A stretch of DNA of 64,000 nt from Skermanella aerolata KACC 11604. GTDB taxonomy: Bacteria > Pseudomonadota > Alphaproteobacteria > Azospirillales > Azospirillaceae. Position 1 is the stretch's first letter; every line of letters starts with the position of its first letter. The notes under the pieces are model-generated. The model searched no databases and was not told the DNA's origin. It was given only the letters and a program-made list of their open reading frames with translations. The DNA is taken from positions 248,001 to 312,000 of the forward strand of contig NZ_AVFK01000003.1 of NCBI RefSeq assembly GCF_000936425.1. Direction: 5' to 3'. The translations under genes were made by a program, and so were the position numbers. Below, piece by piece: positions 1 to 10,209 of the stretch.

Positions 1-129
1 TGTGGCGTCGAGAGGCAGGAAGAGATACGAGGGGTCGCCGGTCAGCCGCGTCAGGAAGAAGACGAGGACCAGCAATCCCAGGACGGAAACGACGCTGTGG
101 AGGGCGCGTTTTCCCAGATAGCCGAACAT
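1..129 (-). CDS. ABC transporter permease, DppB/OppB type (partial)
   Basis: Only the first 43 codons lie in the window; the gene runs off the left edge on the minus strand. The translation starts MFGYLGKRALHSVVSVLG and continues into a hydrophobic first membrane helix ending near LTGDPS, the usual N-terminus of binding-protein-dependent permeases of the peptide/nickel family. It lies 53 bases downstream of the family 5 binding protein on the same strand, so it is presumably the first membrane subunit of that transporter. The remaining subunits must lie to the left. The N-terminal pattern is convincing, but the substrate cannot be read from it. Confidence 0.8.
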   Translation of the reverse strand, partial: MFGYLGKRALHSVVSVLGLLVLVFFLTRLTGDPSYLFLPLDAT

Positions 130-182
130 CCGTTTTCCCTTTCAGAAACAAGCTCGGAAATGGGCGTTGTCAGTGCCGGGGC

Positions 183-1697
183 TCACTTCTTCAGACGGAT
201 CTCGGCAAGCGGGATTTCGCTGTTGGTCGTCAGGTTCGGACGCCAGTCCAGGCTCTCGCCGACGCGGGTGTAGCCGATCATGTGGAACATCGGGATATCG
301 ACCGCGATCCTGTCATGCACCTCGGAGAAGATCTCCTGAAACGCTTTGGTCCGTCCGGTGTCGGTGGCGTTCAGCGCCTCGCCGATCAGGGTGTCGACCT
401 TGGGGTCGGAGAACGTCGCGTACTGGCCGCTGGAGTGGTAGAAGATCGGCACGGTGAAGGCGGCGTCGCCCTTGTTGTTGTCGTGCATGATCTGGAGCAG
501 GTTGGGGCCGCGCTCCTGCGGAAAGGGCTTTTGCAGGTACCGCGTCCAGTCCGCAACGTCCAGCATCGTCAGGTCGATGTCGAAGCCGACTGCTTCCCAC
601 ATCGTCATCATCGCTTCCAGCCCTTCGTTGCCGTTCGGGTAGATGCCGTTGCGGCCGATCAGCTTGATCGTCGTCCCGACCGGAACGCCGTCTGCCTTGG
701 CCTCGGCCAGCAGCTTGGCGGCCTGATCCGGATCGTAGCCCCAGGGCTTGAGGTCGGGGTTGTGGCCGTTGATGCCCGGCACCACCATCTGCGAGGCGCG
801 CAGCACGTCGGTGCCGAACAGTTCGGCCATGCCCTGCCAGTCGATGGCGAGGTTGAGGGCCTTGCGGACGCGGACGTCGTTGAGCGGAGGCTGCTCCGTA
901 TCGATGCGGATCGCCGTGGTTTCCGAGTTCAGGTAGGAAAAGTCGGTTTTCGGATTGGTCGCATCCTGGATTGCGATGGTGGGGGTCAACTGGGCCTCGC
1001 CGGTCTGGACCATCGCCGCGCGCAGGGAGGATTCGCCGCGCCAGACATAGGTTGCTTTGGCGATATCCGGCGTCTTGCCCCAATAGCCGTCGAACCGGTC
1101 GAGCACCACGGTCTGCGGAGTGAAGGTGTTGAGCTTGTAGGGGCCGGTGCCGACGGGATCGTTGACCGCCTTGTCGGCGGGAGTGGCGGGCGAGACCATC
1201 ATGGCGACGCTCAGCAGCGCCGGCAGGATCGGTTCCGGCTTCTCGGTCTTGATATCGACGGTCAGTTTATCGACCGGCGTCACTGAAAGCTTGGCGCTGC
1301 CGAACTTCGCGAGGTTGTTGCAGGTGAAGGCGCCGCCGGTCATCCGCTTGAGCGTGAAGGCCACGGCCTCGGCGTTGAACTCCTTGCCGTCCTGGAACTT
1401 GACGCCGTCGCGCAGATGGAAGCGCCATGTCGTGTCGTTGACCCGCTCCCACTTGGTCGCCAGCTTGGGCTGCGGCGTGCCGTCCTTCGGGTCGATGACG
1501 GTCAGCGGCTCCGTGATGTTCTGGCTGAGGACCTGCCCGACATCGGTCAGGATGCTGCCGCACGGCTCAAGGTTGCTGGGCTGCTCCGGCAGGACGATGG
1601 TGATGTTGTTGGCTCCGCCCTGGGCCAGCGCCGGCGATGCGGTCGACGCAAGCAGAACTGCGAGGGCGATCTTGGAAAGCGCACCTTTGTTTCTCAT
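183..1697 (-). CDS. ABC transporter substrate-binding protein, family 5 (peptide/Dpp type)
   Basis: A 504-residue exported binding protein. It has a Sec signal peptide (residues 1-26, basic start, hydrophobic core, cleavage after SPALA), then a family 5 extracellular solute-binding fold with typical features such as LATKWERVNDTTWRFHLRDG near residues 80-100 and VRKALNLAIDW near 280. GGAGG sits just upstream of the ATG. The downstream permease is on the same strand. The upstream neighbour kdgD and a GntR regulator suggest the ligand is a sugar acid such as glucarate rather than a peptide; that is inference from context. Family 5 proteins bind peptides, nickel and oligosaccharides, so sequence alone does not decide. 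Confidence 0.88.
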   Translation of the reverse strand: MRNKGALSKIALAVLLASTASPALAQGGANNITIVLPEQPSNLEPCGSILTDVGQVLSQNITEPLTVIDPKDGTPQPKLATKWERVNDTTWRFHLRDGVKFQDGKEFNAEAVAFTLKRMTGGAFTCNNLAKFGSAKLSVTPVDKLTVDIKTEKPEPILPALLSVAMMVSPATPADKAVNDPVGTGPYKLNTFTPQTVVLDRFDGYWGKTPDIAKATYVWRGESSLRAAMVQTGEAQLTPTIAIQDATNPKTDFSYLNSETTAIRIDTEQPPLNDVRVRKALNLAIDWQGMAELFGTDVLRASQMVVPGINGHNPDLKPWGYDPDQAAKLLAEAKADGVPVGTTIKLIGRNGIYPNGNEGLEAMMTMWEAVGFDIDLTMLDVADWTRYLQKPFPQERGPNLLQIMHDNNKGDAAFTVPIFYHSSGQYATFSDPKVDTLIGEALNATDTGRTKAFQEIFSEVHDRIAVDIPMFHMIGYTRVGESLDWRPNLTTNSEIPLAEIRLKK

Positions 1698-1800
1698 GGT
1701 TTCCTCCGCTTTATCTTATTAAATCCCGCTCTGCGCGGGCCAAATAGGCGCTGACGCGATACGTTCCTGCGCGTCAAGCGGGCATTACGCTCCACCTTAT

Positions 1801-1925
1801 CGTCATGCCAAGACTTGATCTTGGCATCTCCCGGCAGAAGCTGACGTGAGGACTTCAATTTGAAGTCCGGATGTCACCCGCTCCGTTCCTGAAAGGAGGT
1901 ACCAAGATCAAGTCTTGGTATGACG
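1801..1925. repeat. imperfect inverted repeat between kdgD and the binding-protein gene
   Basis: Left arm 1801-1827 and right arm 1900-1925 are near-complementary: GTCATGCCAAGACTTGATC against GATCAAGTCTTGGTATGAC, with a few mismatches. Between them GACTTCAATTTGAAGTC (1851-1867) is a palindrome with 8-base arms. The element fills most of the 279-base gap between two genes on the same strand and could fold in the mRNA. It resembles dispersed intergenic palindromes of alphaproteobacteria and is different from the GTAGGTTGGGCC family elsewhere in the window. Confidence 0.65.
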
Positions 1926-1976
1926 GAAAGGGAGTGGACGACCTAAGTTAGCGCCGATGGGGCCGGACAGGGTGAC

Positions 1977-2926
<950 letters not shown>

Positions 2927-2939
2927 AAAGGAAGGTCTG

Positions 2940-3692
2940 TCAATCATTATCGGTCGCGGCTTCCGGCCGTTTCGGACGGGTCAGCGCCCGGTAGCGCTTG
3001 ATGCCGCCCAGCAAATGGCGGCGCATCGCTTCGCGCGCGTGCTCCGGGTCGCGCGCCCAGATCGCCTCGGCGATGTCGCTGTGCTCCGCCAGCAGGATCT
3101 TGTCGCGGTTCGGCAGCGGATCGACGCCGCCCATGGCGGTGCGGAACTTTACGCGCGGGATGATCCGGCGGCCGATCTGCTCCAGGAAGGACTTGAACCG
3201 GCCGTTGTTGGTGGCCTGCGCTATCGCCATGTGGAAGTCGAAATCGGCCTGATCGGTCGGCAGGCCCTTGGCCACCAACTCGCCGAAGGCTTCGAGCCGG
3301 GACTGGATCTCCGCCTCCTGGGCCGGTGAACTGCGGAGTGCGGCCAGCCCTGCGGCCTCGACCTCGATGCCGATCCGGAGTTCCAGTTCCTCGATGATGT
3401 CCGATATCTTGTCCGTCGCCTGGGTGAACAGCTCCAGGCTTTCCGGGACCTGTCGTGGTCCCAGCACGAAAACGCCGACGCCGTGCCGGGATTCGACCAG
3501 CCCGTCGGCCCGAAGCGCCGCGATCGCTTCCCGGATCACCGTGCGGCTGAAGCCGAACCGCTCCACCAGCACCGGCTCCGCCGGCAGCTTGTCGCCTACC
3601 GCGTAATCGCCGTCCTCGATCTCGCGCCGAAGTATCTCGACCACCTTGGAGCTAAGGGTCCTGCGCGCTCCGCTCCGTTCTACGATCGCCAT
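2940..3692 (-). CDS. GntR/FadR-family transcriptional regulator (FCD domain)
   Basis: A regulator of about 250 residues. The N-terminal winged helix-turn-helix spans about residues 12-75 (LPAEPVLVERFGFSRTVIRE is the typical GntR core), followed by an all-helical FCD ligand-binding domain to about residue 235, with the usual histidines in FDFHMAIAQATNN and RRHLLGG. I chose the ATG at 3692 because GGGGAG lies a suitable distance upstream; a GTG at 3710 would add six residues. It lies directly upstream of kdgD on the same strand and has near-identical inverted repeats before itself and kdgD, suggesting an autoregulated, substrate-relieved repressor of the sugar-acid genes. Confidence 0.9.
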   Translation of the reverse strand: MAIVERSGARRTLSSKVVEILRREIEDGDYAVGDKLPAEPVLVERFGFSRTVIREAIAALRADGLVESRHGVGVFVLGPRQVPESLELFTQATDKISDIIEELELRIGIEVEAAGLAALRSSPAQEAEIQSRLEAFGELVAKGLPTDQADFDFHMAIAQATNNGRFKSFLEQIGRRIIPRVKFRTAMGGVDPLPNRDKILLAEHSDIAEAIWARDPEHAREAMRRHLLGGIKRYRALTRPKRPEAATDND

Positions 3693-3756
3693 TCCCCAGG
3701 CTCCCCGCACATGTCCTTATCGGCCGCTGTCGCGCGGTCCTTTGGTAAACCACTAC

Positions 3757-3793
3757 TCCTATGATGAGATTGGTGCAAGCAGTCATCATATGA
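3757..3793. promoter_or_regulatory. probable GntR operator upstream of the regulator gene
   Basis: TCCTATGATGAG (3757-3768) and GTCATCATATGA (3782-3793) each match an arm of the 2891-2926 repeat at 11 of 12 positions, separated by 13 bases. Here the two arms appear in the opposite order. The site lies 65-101 bases upstream of the chosen regulator start, a normal place for autoregulation. Confidence 0.65.
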
Positions 3794-3802
3794 GTTGAAG
3801 GC

Positions 3803-5956
3803 TCAAGCCTCGTAGGCCAGCCTCATGTTCCCCCAGTGCATATCGTCCACCATGATCGGGCAGTCGGCTTCCTTGAGGAAGACCACCTGCCCGCCGCCCA
3901 TGTCGCGGTCGTAGGTCTGGCAGAAGCTGGGCGAGCGGTTGTGGGCGGCGAGCAGGCCGGCGCGGTCATCGAAAATGCGGCGGTTGCGGGAGTTGGCGGT
4001 ATTCCAGTCGGCGTCGCCGGGACGCTGCGGCAGGGAGCAGGACTTGTTGTGCGTCGGGATGTAGCCGTTCCGGTCGACCGCTGCGCAGAAGACGATGCCG
4101 GGCGCCTGCGCCAGGACCGGTTCCTGCAAGCCCGGCAGGATCTCGTCCGCCAGGGCCAGGAAGCGGGAGGAGTGCTGGACCGGATCCGTGCCGGGAATTT
4201 CCCGGTAGTCCTCGTCGAACAGGGAATCTTCGTCGATGCGGCCGGAGCGGAACGCCTCGTCGAAGGCATGGGACGCCTTGGCGGCGGCGGCCGAGCAGAT
4301 GGCCACCATGCGGCGGTCGCGTTCGGCCGTGCGCTCGACCACGGCGACTATCGCCGTCCTCAGCGCGTCGGTCAGCTTGACGAACTGGACGTGCAGGGCG
4401 CCGGCGGCGGGCATCAGGGCGCGTGCCTGGAAGACGCCCACGCCGTCGATGGCGACCGAGATGATGCTGCCGAGCGTCAGGTCGGGCGGGGGCGCGCCGT
4501 TGCGCGGGCGGACCAGCGCTCCGACCGTCGATAGGTCGACGACGACGGACGGGATGGCGACGGCGTTCTCCGGAGTCATCATGGCCGGCAGGGCGACCGG
4601 GACGCGGACATGGTCGTCCTTGACGGTCGAGGTCGCGACGATCCGCACGATGCGCTCCCTCATCGCAGTCATGTCGGTGTTCAGCAGGCTGGACATCGAG
4701 GCCAGGGCCAGGGCCGACTGGCGGTTGCTCTCGGCGTTGCGAGCGACGTCCTGGAGCCGACCGGCGACCTGCGTCGCGGCGCCTGCTACCGACGACATGC
4801 GTTCCTCGATCACGGCGGCCGCGTCGCGCTGTTCGTGGGTCGATGCCGAAACCGCCTGCGCCGCCTCGTTCGCCCGGCCGATGGCCGCGGCCACGCCCGC
4901 CATGGTGGCTGCGGTCGCGGCGGTGCCGTCGCGGATGCCGTCGGCCTGGGCGGCGACGCCGGCCAGACTGGACTCCGTCTGGCCGGCAAGGCTCTTCACC
5001 TCGTCGGCGACGATGGCGAAACCTCTGCCAGCCTCGCCGGCCCGTGCCGCCTCGATGGTGGCGTTGAGCGCCAGCAGCCTGGTCTGGCTGGCGATGTTGC
5101 GGATCAGTACGACGACTTCGTTGATCTTGTCGGCGGACTGGGTCAGGGACTCGACGGAAACGGTCGCCTCGCGCGTGCGCACGGCGGCATCCCCCGTGAC
5201 GCCCGACGCCTCGACCGCCCGGCTGCCGATCGTGTCGCCCAGGGTGAGCAGCCGATGGGCCGCCTTGGCTGCCGAAGACACTTCGGCCGAGACGGATTCG
5301 GCGGCGTTCGCCATTTCGGTCACGGCCTCTTCCAGCACCCGGCTGTTGGACGCGACCAGCCGGGCGACCTGCGAGAAGCGTGCGGCCTTGTGGGCGACTT
5401 CGCCTATCGTGTGCATCGCCTCGCGCTCCACCATGTCGGAGAGCGTCAGGATCTCGCTCTTGAAGGCTTCCGCCGCTCCCCGTTGGACATAGGCCGAGAT
5501 CGACAGGCTGACATCGTAGAGAAGCGCCCGCAGCACCGCCTTGGCGTCGGCGGAGGCGCGTGAGGCGAAGGGATGGCGCGCCAGCACGGCGTCGAGCATG
5601 CGTTCCGCCAGGAACAGGTAGCCGCCCAGATAGCGTGTGGGATCGAGCCCGATGCGCTCGTGCGCCGCTCCGATCCGGACGGTCCGCTCGCGGTAGGCTT
5701 CACCGAACCCGGCCGTCAGGAGGCCGCGCCAATGTTCGGCCTGCGCCTTCTTCAGCCGCTGGTGTCCGCCCGCTTCGGAGACCAGCGCCGACATGGCAGG
5801 GTCCTGTTCAAGCTTGTCGTAGAAACCGTCCAGGGCGCGGTCCAGTGCCGCCATGATGGCGGGAGCCATGACCTTCAGACGTTGCGTTACATCCCCGTCG
5901 ATGCTGAAGAATTCAGCGTCCGCCGTCGCATCCGTCATCCTGTCGTTCTCGCGCAT
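3803..5956 (-). CDS. globin-coupled methyl-accepting chemotaxis protein with PilZ-like and C-terminal sensory domains
   Basis: A soluble receptor of about 717 residues; no membrane helices are visible. The order is a protoglobin-type haem sensor domain (about 10-170, with the proximal-histidine context [18 protein letters not shown]), an MCP signalling coiled coil (about 190-440, hairpin tip near [20 protein letters not shown]), a PilZ-like segment with [10 protein letters not shown] (about 460-550), and a C-terminal module of roughly 160 residues with [18 protein letters not shown] and [10 protein letters not shown]. The start at 5956 has GGGGAAAC upstream; a GTG at 6007 would add 17 residues. 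Known globin-coupled MCPs sense oxygen for aerotaxis. The PilZ-like part suggests c-di-GMP input, but the usual RxxxR motif is not clear. No che genes are nearby. Confidence 0.9.
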   Translation of the reverse strand: MRENDRMTDATADAEFFSIDGDVTQRLKVMAPAIMAALDRALDGFYDKLEQDPAMSALVSEAGGHQRLKKAQAEHWRGLLTAGFGEAYRERTVRIGAAHERIGLDPTRYLGGYLFLAERMLDAVLARHPFASRASADAKAVLRALLYDVSLSISAYVQRGAAEAFKSEILTLSDMVEREAMHTIGEVAHKAARFSQVARLVASNSRVLEEAVTEMANAAESVSAEVSSAAKAAHRLLTLGDTIGSRAVEASGVTGDAAVRTREATVSVESLTQSADKINEVVVLIRNIASQTRLLALNATIEAARAGEAGRGFAIVADEVKSLAGQTESSLAGVAAQADGIRDGTAATAATMAGVAAAIGRANEAAQAVSASTHEQRDAAAVIEERMSSVAGAATQVAGRLQDVARNAESNRQSALALASMSSLLNTDMTAMRERIVRIVATSTVKDDHVRVPVALPAMMTPENAVAIPSVVVDLSTVGALVRPRNGAPPPDLTLGSIISVAIDGVGVFQARALMPAAGALHVQFVKLTDALRTAIVAVVERTAERDRRMVAICSAAAAKASHAFDEAFRSGRIDEDSLFDEDYREIPGTDPVQHSSRFLALADEILPGLQEPVLAQAPGIVFCAAVDRNGYIPTHNKSCSLPQRPGDADWNTANSRNRRIFDDRAGLLAAHNRSPSFCQTYDRDMGGGQVVFLKEADCPIMVDDMHWGNMRLAYEA

Positions 5957-6078
5957 GTCGTTTCCCCACTTCCGGTAACGCGGACCCTGTATGGTGGTAC
6001 GCGTCACCGGAAGGAAGCAATTTTAGACATATGCGATTGGTTTTATCCTGCGTCATGGCCGCACGGGGAGAGCGGAGT

Positions 6079-7503
6079 TCAAGAACCCCTGTCCACCTGC
6101 ACCACCCGGAGGTTGTTGGTGGTGCCGGCCTGGGCGAACGGGATGCCGGCGACGACGACGATGTTGTCGGTCGGCTTGGCGAAGCCTTCCGAGTGGGCGG
6201 TCGCCGCTGCGCGCTGGACCATCTCCTCGTAGGTCTTGATGTCTTCCGACAGGATGCTGTGGGCGCCCCACAGCAGGCAGAGCTGCCGGGATACCCTCTC
6301 ATCGGGGGTCAGGGCCACGATCGGCACGGCCGGGCGCTTGCGCGCGATGCGGGCGGCAGTCGTGCCGCTGGACGTGAAGGCGACGATGGCGGGGGCGTGG
6401 ATCGCCTCAGCCAGATCGGCGGCGGCGGCGGCGACCGCATGGGGGGCGGTCTGTTCCTCGCCGGGCTTGGTGGCGTCGATGATCGAGCGGTAGAGCTTGT
6501 GCTGTTCGGTGCTGCGGATGATCCGGTCCATCATGCCAACGGCTTCGATCGGGTAGCGTCCGGTCGCGGATTCGGCCGACAGCATGACGGCGTCGGCGCC
6601 GTCGTAGATCGCGGTCGCCACGTCGGACGCTTCGGCCCGTGTCGGCGTCGGCGCCGCGACCATGCTGTCGAGCATCTGGGTCGCGACGATCACCGGCTTG
6701 ACCGCAAGGCGGCAGGCGCGGACCAGTTCCTTCTGGCGGCCGGGGACTTCCTCGTGCGGGATCTCGACGCCAAGGTCGCCGCGCGCGACCATCACGGCGT
6801 CGGACAGGCGGATGATGTCCTCGATATGGTCGAGGGCGGACGGCTTCTCGATCTTCGACATCAGTCCGGCGCGGTCGCCGACCAAGCCGCGTGCCTCCAG
6901 AAGGTCGCCAGGCTTCTGCACGAAGGACAATGCCACCCAGTCGACGCCGAGATCCAGGCCGAAGGCGAGGTCGGCGCGGTCCTTGGCGGTAAGTGGCGAC
7001 AGGTCCAGCACCGTACTGGGCAGGTTGATGCCCTTGCGGTTGGAGATGGCGCCGCCGACGACGACGCGCGCCTCGATCCAGTCGTCGCCGAGGCCAGAGA
7101 CGCGGACGCGCACGCGGCCGTCGTCGATCAGCAGGTCGTGCCCGGGCATTACGGCGGCGAAGATTTCGGGATGGGGAAGCGGGATGGAGTTCCGGTCGCC
7201 GTCGTTGCCGGAGCGCACGAAGCGGATCGTCTCGCCGGTTTCGACCTCGATCCTGCCGTCGCGGATGGTGCCGACGCGGATCTTGGGACCCTGAAGGTCT
7301 TGGAGAATGCCGATGGGACGCCCGACCTCCCGTTCCAGCGCCCGGATGGCGGCATGGACCCTGGCGTGGTCGTCGTGGGTGCCATGGCTGAAGTTAAGCC
7401 GGAATGTGTCGACACCTGCCTCGTTGAGCTTCTTCAGCATCTCGGGCGAAGAGCTTGCGGGACCTACGGTGGCGACGATCTTGGCTCGGCGGTAACGACG
7501 CAT
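6079..7503 (-). CDS. pyk: pyruvate kinase
   Basis: A 474-residue enzyme converting phosphoenolpyruvate and ADP to pyruvate and ATP. It opens with KIVATVGPASSSPEML and the substrate-site motif FRLNFSHGTHDDH (about 34-46). The catalytic lysine and metal ligand are in MSKIEKPS (K217, E219), with the second metal ligand in VARGDLGVEIP (D243). The length is normal for a type II pyruvate kinase and no key residue is missing. It is a single gene between the MCP and the amidase, both on the same strand. A 9-base-arm palindrome lies about 100-125 bases upstream of the ATG and may be a control site. Confidence 0.95.
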   Translation of the reverse strand: MRRYRRAKIVATVGPASSSPEMLKKLNEAGVDTFRLNFSHGTHDDHARVHAAIRALEREVGRPIGILQDLQGPKIRVGTIRDGRIEVETGETIRFVRSGNDGDRNSIPLPHPEIFAAVMPGHDLLIDDGRVRVRVSGLGDDWIEARVVVGGAISNRKGINLPSTVLDLSPLTAKDRADLAFGLDLGVDWVALSFVQKPGDLLEARGLVGDRAGLMSKIEKPSALDHIEDIIRLSDAVMVARGDLGVEIPHEEVPGRQKELVRACRLAVKPVIVATQMLDSMVAAPTPTRAEASDVATAIYDGADAVMLSAESATGRYPIEAVGMMDRIIRSTEQHKLYRSIIDATKPGEEQTAPHAVAAAAADLAEAIHAPAIVAFTSSGTTAARIARKRPAVPIVALTPDERVSRQLCLLWGAHSILSEDIKTYEEMVQRAAATAHSEGFAKPTDNIVVVAGIPFAQAGTTNNLRVVQVDRGS

Positions 7504-7598
7504 ATCTGTTCGGCCGGATGGCCGCCTCTCTGCTGTAAGGCCGTGCGGGAAAGTGTAGCCGTCATATGTAGTTATGCAAGTGAAGGTATCGAGACCGG

Positions 7599-7628
7599 CC
7601 TGACGGTTACGAATGTCATACCGTCAGG
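7599..7628. promoter_or_regulatory. inverted repeat upstream of pyk
   Basis: CCTGACGGT (7599-7607) and ACCGTCAGG (7620-7628) are perfect 9-base arms around a 12-base centre. The site lies in the 206-base gap between the amidase stop and the pyk start, 96-125 bases upstream of pyk. A regulator binding site or a hairpin in the amidase 3' region are both possible. No T-run follows on the minus strand. Confidence 0.45.
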
Positions 7629-7709
7629 AATTTCCATAAACTACGTGCTCCCGGTGCCCTCCTGTGTTCCGGGGGATTTTTAGTAAAACCATGAGGTTTG
7701 TCAGCCGCA

Positions 7710-9068
7710 TCACCTTGCCGGCGCCGTCCCGCTTTGCGTCAAGTGCCGCGTCAGCCAGTTCGCGGTCCGCAGCAGCCGGGCGTCGTCGCCCCGGCGGCCG
7801 ACCAGCTGGACGCCGACCGGCATCCCGTTCTCTCCCCGCAGCAGGGGCAGGGTGACCGCAGGAACACCGCAATAGGTCCAGATGGTGCAGAAAGTAGGAT
7901 CGCCCGTCGCGGTCAGGCCGAGCGGCGCTTCGCCGGTCGTGGCGGGCGTCAGGATCGCGTCGTACCGGTCGAATATGCTGTCCAGCGCGTCGTTCAGGAC
8001 TTCGACGCGGTCCTGGGCCAGGATGTAATCGATCGCCGGCACCGTGCGGCCTTCGTCGATCATGCCGCTGAGCACAGCACTCAGCCGGTCGCGGCCCTTT
8101 ACCTCGTAGCGGCCGAAGTTGCGGGCGATGTCGGCAAGCATGATCGTGCGGTGCAGCCGGTGCGCATCGTCGAAATCGCGGGGGAGCTCCACCTCCTCGA
8201 CGACGGCGCCGAGCAATTCGCCGAGGCGGGCGAATGCCGCCTGAGCCGCCGGTTCCGCCCGGTCCCAGACCGGCGTCCGGACGAACGCCAGTGCCGGCTT
8301 GCGGGGTGGCGCGGATGTCGCGGCGTCGAGCAGGCGGGGCTTGGCCTGCAACCGCATCGCCTTGTCCCCGCCGTCGTAGACGGCCAGCACATCGGCAATA
8401 AGGGCCGCGTCGTCGACGCTGCGGGCGAAGACGCCGACGGAGTCGAGCGTCGGCGACTGGGTGAGCACGCCGCGCCGCGAGACCATGCCGCGGCTTGGCT
8501 TGTAGCCCACGACGCCGCAGAACGATGCCGGGCGGATCACTGAGCCGTTGGTCTGGGTGCCGAGCGCCAGCGGTATCATGAAAGACGCGACAGCCGCCGC
8601 CGAGCCGGAAGACGAGCCGCCCGGCGTTCGTCCCAAATCGTGGGGATTGCGGGTGGCGCAGGGGTTCATGACGGCGAGTTCGGTCGTCGCCGTCTTGCCC
8701 ATGACGATGGCACCCGCCTCCCGCAGCAGCGCCGCGACGAAGGCGTCGTCCCTAGGCCGCCGGCCGGCGTCCAGCGGCGTGCCGTTGCAGGTCGGCATAT
8801 CGCCGGTGTCTATGATGTCCTTCAGCCCGACGGGAATGCCGTGGAGCGGCCCGACCGGCTTCCCGCCGGCGCGGAGTTCGTCGAGCGTCCGGGCCTGGCG
8901 CATGACGTGGTCCGGGTCGAGAAAGGTCCAGGCCAGGACATCGCCGTCCCGTTCCGCAATGGCCTCGAGGTGCGCCGCCGCGACATCGGCTGCCAGCAGG
9001 TCGCCGCGGTGCAGCCTGTGCTGAAGTTCGGTTGCGCCGAGACGCGTGATTTCGGAGTTTGACTTCAT
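7710..9068 (-). CDS. amidase (amidase-signature family)
   Basis: About 452 residues, cytoplasmic, with the full amidase-signature catalytic set: lysine in PVGLKDIIDT (K83), cis-serine in GGSSSGSAAAVA (S152) and nucleophile in TNGSVIRPASFCG (S176). The 69- and 24-residue spacings match the family. The second glycine of GGSSGGS is replaced by serine. It hydrolyses a carboxamide to acid and ammonia; the substrate cannot be predicted because the family includes GatA, acylamidases and allophanate-type hydrolases. No gatB or gatC neighbour is present, so a tRNA role is unlikely. I chose the ATG at 9068; a GTG at 9077 is possible and neither has a strong Shine-Dalgarno. Confidence 0.88.
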   Translation of the reverse strand: MKSNSEITRLGATELQHRLHRGDLLAADVAAAHLEAIAERDGDVLAWTFLDPDHVMRQARTLDELRAGGKPVGPLHGIPVGLKDIIDTGDMPTCNGTPLDAGRRPRDDAFVAALLREAGAIVMGKTATTELAVMNPCATRNPHDLGRTPGGSSSGSAAAVASFMIPLALGTQTNGSVIRPASFCGVVGYKPSRGMVSRRGVLTQSPTLDSVGVFARSVDDAALIADVLAVYDGGDKAMRLQAKPRLLDAATSAPPRKPALAFVRTPVWDRAEPAAQAAFARLGELLGAVVEEVELPRDFDDAHRLHRTIMLADIARNFGRYEVKGRDRLSAVLSGMIDEGRTVPAIDYILAQDRVEVLNDALDSIFDRYDAILTPATTGEAPLGLTATGDPTFCTIWTYCGVPAVTLPLLRGENGMPVGVQLVGRRGDDARLLRTANWLTRHLTQSGTAPAR

Positions 9069-9237
9069 CGGGATCACTGTTCAACTGGCGGGATGGGCTG
9101 GCGGGATTGAGTGTCGGACGGGGCCGTGGACGACAGGCTGACACGCTGCCGGGCGGCGTCAAGAACGAAGTCGGGTTTGAGGCCGTTCGGCGGGGCCGGT
9201 TGTTCAAGGATCAGGCAAAATGAAGGGGGGACGACCT

Positions 9238-9804
9238 ATGGGGCAAACCGATGGGCGCAGCGAAAAGGAAAAGATGCTGGCCGGCGACCTGTACGATGCG
9301 GGCGACCCCGAACTTCAGGCCGATCTCGCCGCTGCCAAGGACTGGATGGTCCGGTACAACGCGGCGCTCGCCATGCCGGTCACGGAACGGAGGGAACTGC
9401 TGCGGGAGCGGTTCGCCGCCGTCGGAGACGGTTCCACCATACGTCCGCCGTTCCACTGCGACTACGGCTACAACATCAGCTTAGGCACCGGCGTCTTCCT
9501 GAACTTCAACTGCGTGATCCTGGACGTCGTCGCGGTCACCATCGGCGACAAGACGCAGATCGGGCCGGGCGTGCAGATACTGACCGCCGACCACCCGCGC
9601 GGCGGCGCCGAACGGGAATCGGGACTGGAGTTCGGCCGCCCGATCCGGATCGGCCGCAACGTGTGGATCGGCGGCGGCGCCATCATCCTGCCCGGCGTCG
9701 ATGTCGGTGACGACGCGATCATCGGCGCGGGCAGCGTCGTCACCCGCAACGTCCCGCCCGGCGCCACGGTGGTCGGCAATCCGGCCCGGGTGCGGGGCGG
9801 CTGA
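9238..9804 (+). CDS. maltose/galactoside O-acetyltransferase-like protein
   Basis: A 188-residue left-handed beta-helix acetyltransferase. The N-terminal Mac domain has KEKMLAGDLYDAGDPEL, and hexapeptide repeats run from about residue 75 to the end. The catalytic histidine is in ILTADHPRGG (H119) and the closing turns read IGAGSVVTRNVPPGATVVGN. It would transfer acetyl from acetyl-CoA to a sugar or sugar-like acceptor in the cytoplasm. The ATG at 9238 has a GGGGGG-containing ribosome site eight bases upstream and is preferred over an in-frame ATG at 9220. It is transcribed divergently from the amidase and stands alone. Family members include Maa, LacA and NodL; which acceptor applies here is unknown. 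Confidence 0.88.
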   Translation: MGQTDGRSEKEKMLAGDLYDAGDPELQADLAAAKDWMVRYNAALAMPVTERRELLRERFAAVGDGSTIRPPFHCDYGYNISLGTGVFLNFNCVILDVVAVTIGDKTQIGPGVQILTADHPRGGAERESGLEFGRPIRIGRNVWIGGGAIILPGVDVGDDAIIGAGSVVTRNVPPGATVVGNPARVRGG

Positions 9805-9843
9805 TGTGCATGCGCCGCCGGCAATCCTCCGGCCGCGAACAGC

Positions 9844-10209
9844 CTACAAGGCTTCGAGGGCTTCGATCAGGTGCTCGGGCAGGATCGGCTTGACCAGCAC
9901 GCCGCTGGGTACCGTGGCATCGACCCGGATGCGCGTGGCGGTTTCGTTCGATCCGGTCAGGAAGATGACGTCGCAGGTATGGACCTTCCGGATCTGCCGA
10001 ACGGCCTCCACCCCGTCGATGCCGGTTCCCAGGCGGACATCCATCAGGATCAGCCGGGGCTGGTGCCGGACCGCCATCTCGACAGCCGCAGCACCCGTCT
10101 TGGCGACCTGGATGTTCCTGAATCCCGCATCCTCCAAGGTCATCCGGATCCCGAGACGAACGAGGTTGTCATCGTCCACGACCAGGATGGGTGTATCGCC
10201 GGTCAGCAT
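9844..10209 (-). CDS. single-domain response regulator
   Basis: A 121-residue receiver domain with nothing after it. Acidic pocket residues are D12 and D13, the phosphoacceptor is D57 in LILMDVRLG, the switch threonine is in FLTGS (T85) and the lysine is K107 in VLVKPI. Its start overlaps the stop of the upstream histidine kinase by seven bases, so the two are translationally coupled and very probably a cognate pair. With no output domain it would act as a phosphate sink or by protein-protein contact, as CheY- and PhyR-pathway single-domain regulators do. Confidence 0.92.
   Translation of the reverse strand: MLTGDTPILVVDDDNLVRLGIRMTLEDAGFRNIQVAKTGAAAVEMAVRHQPRLILMDVRLGTGIDGVEAVRQIRKVHTCDVIFLTGSNETATRIRVDATVPSGVLVKPILPEHLIEALEAL

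Noticed and set aside
282..1286. Long open frame on the plus strand opposite the binding-protein gene
   Set aside because: High-GC antisense frame; the minus-strand frame has a signal peptide and a clear family 5 fold.
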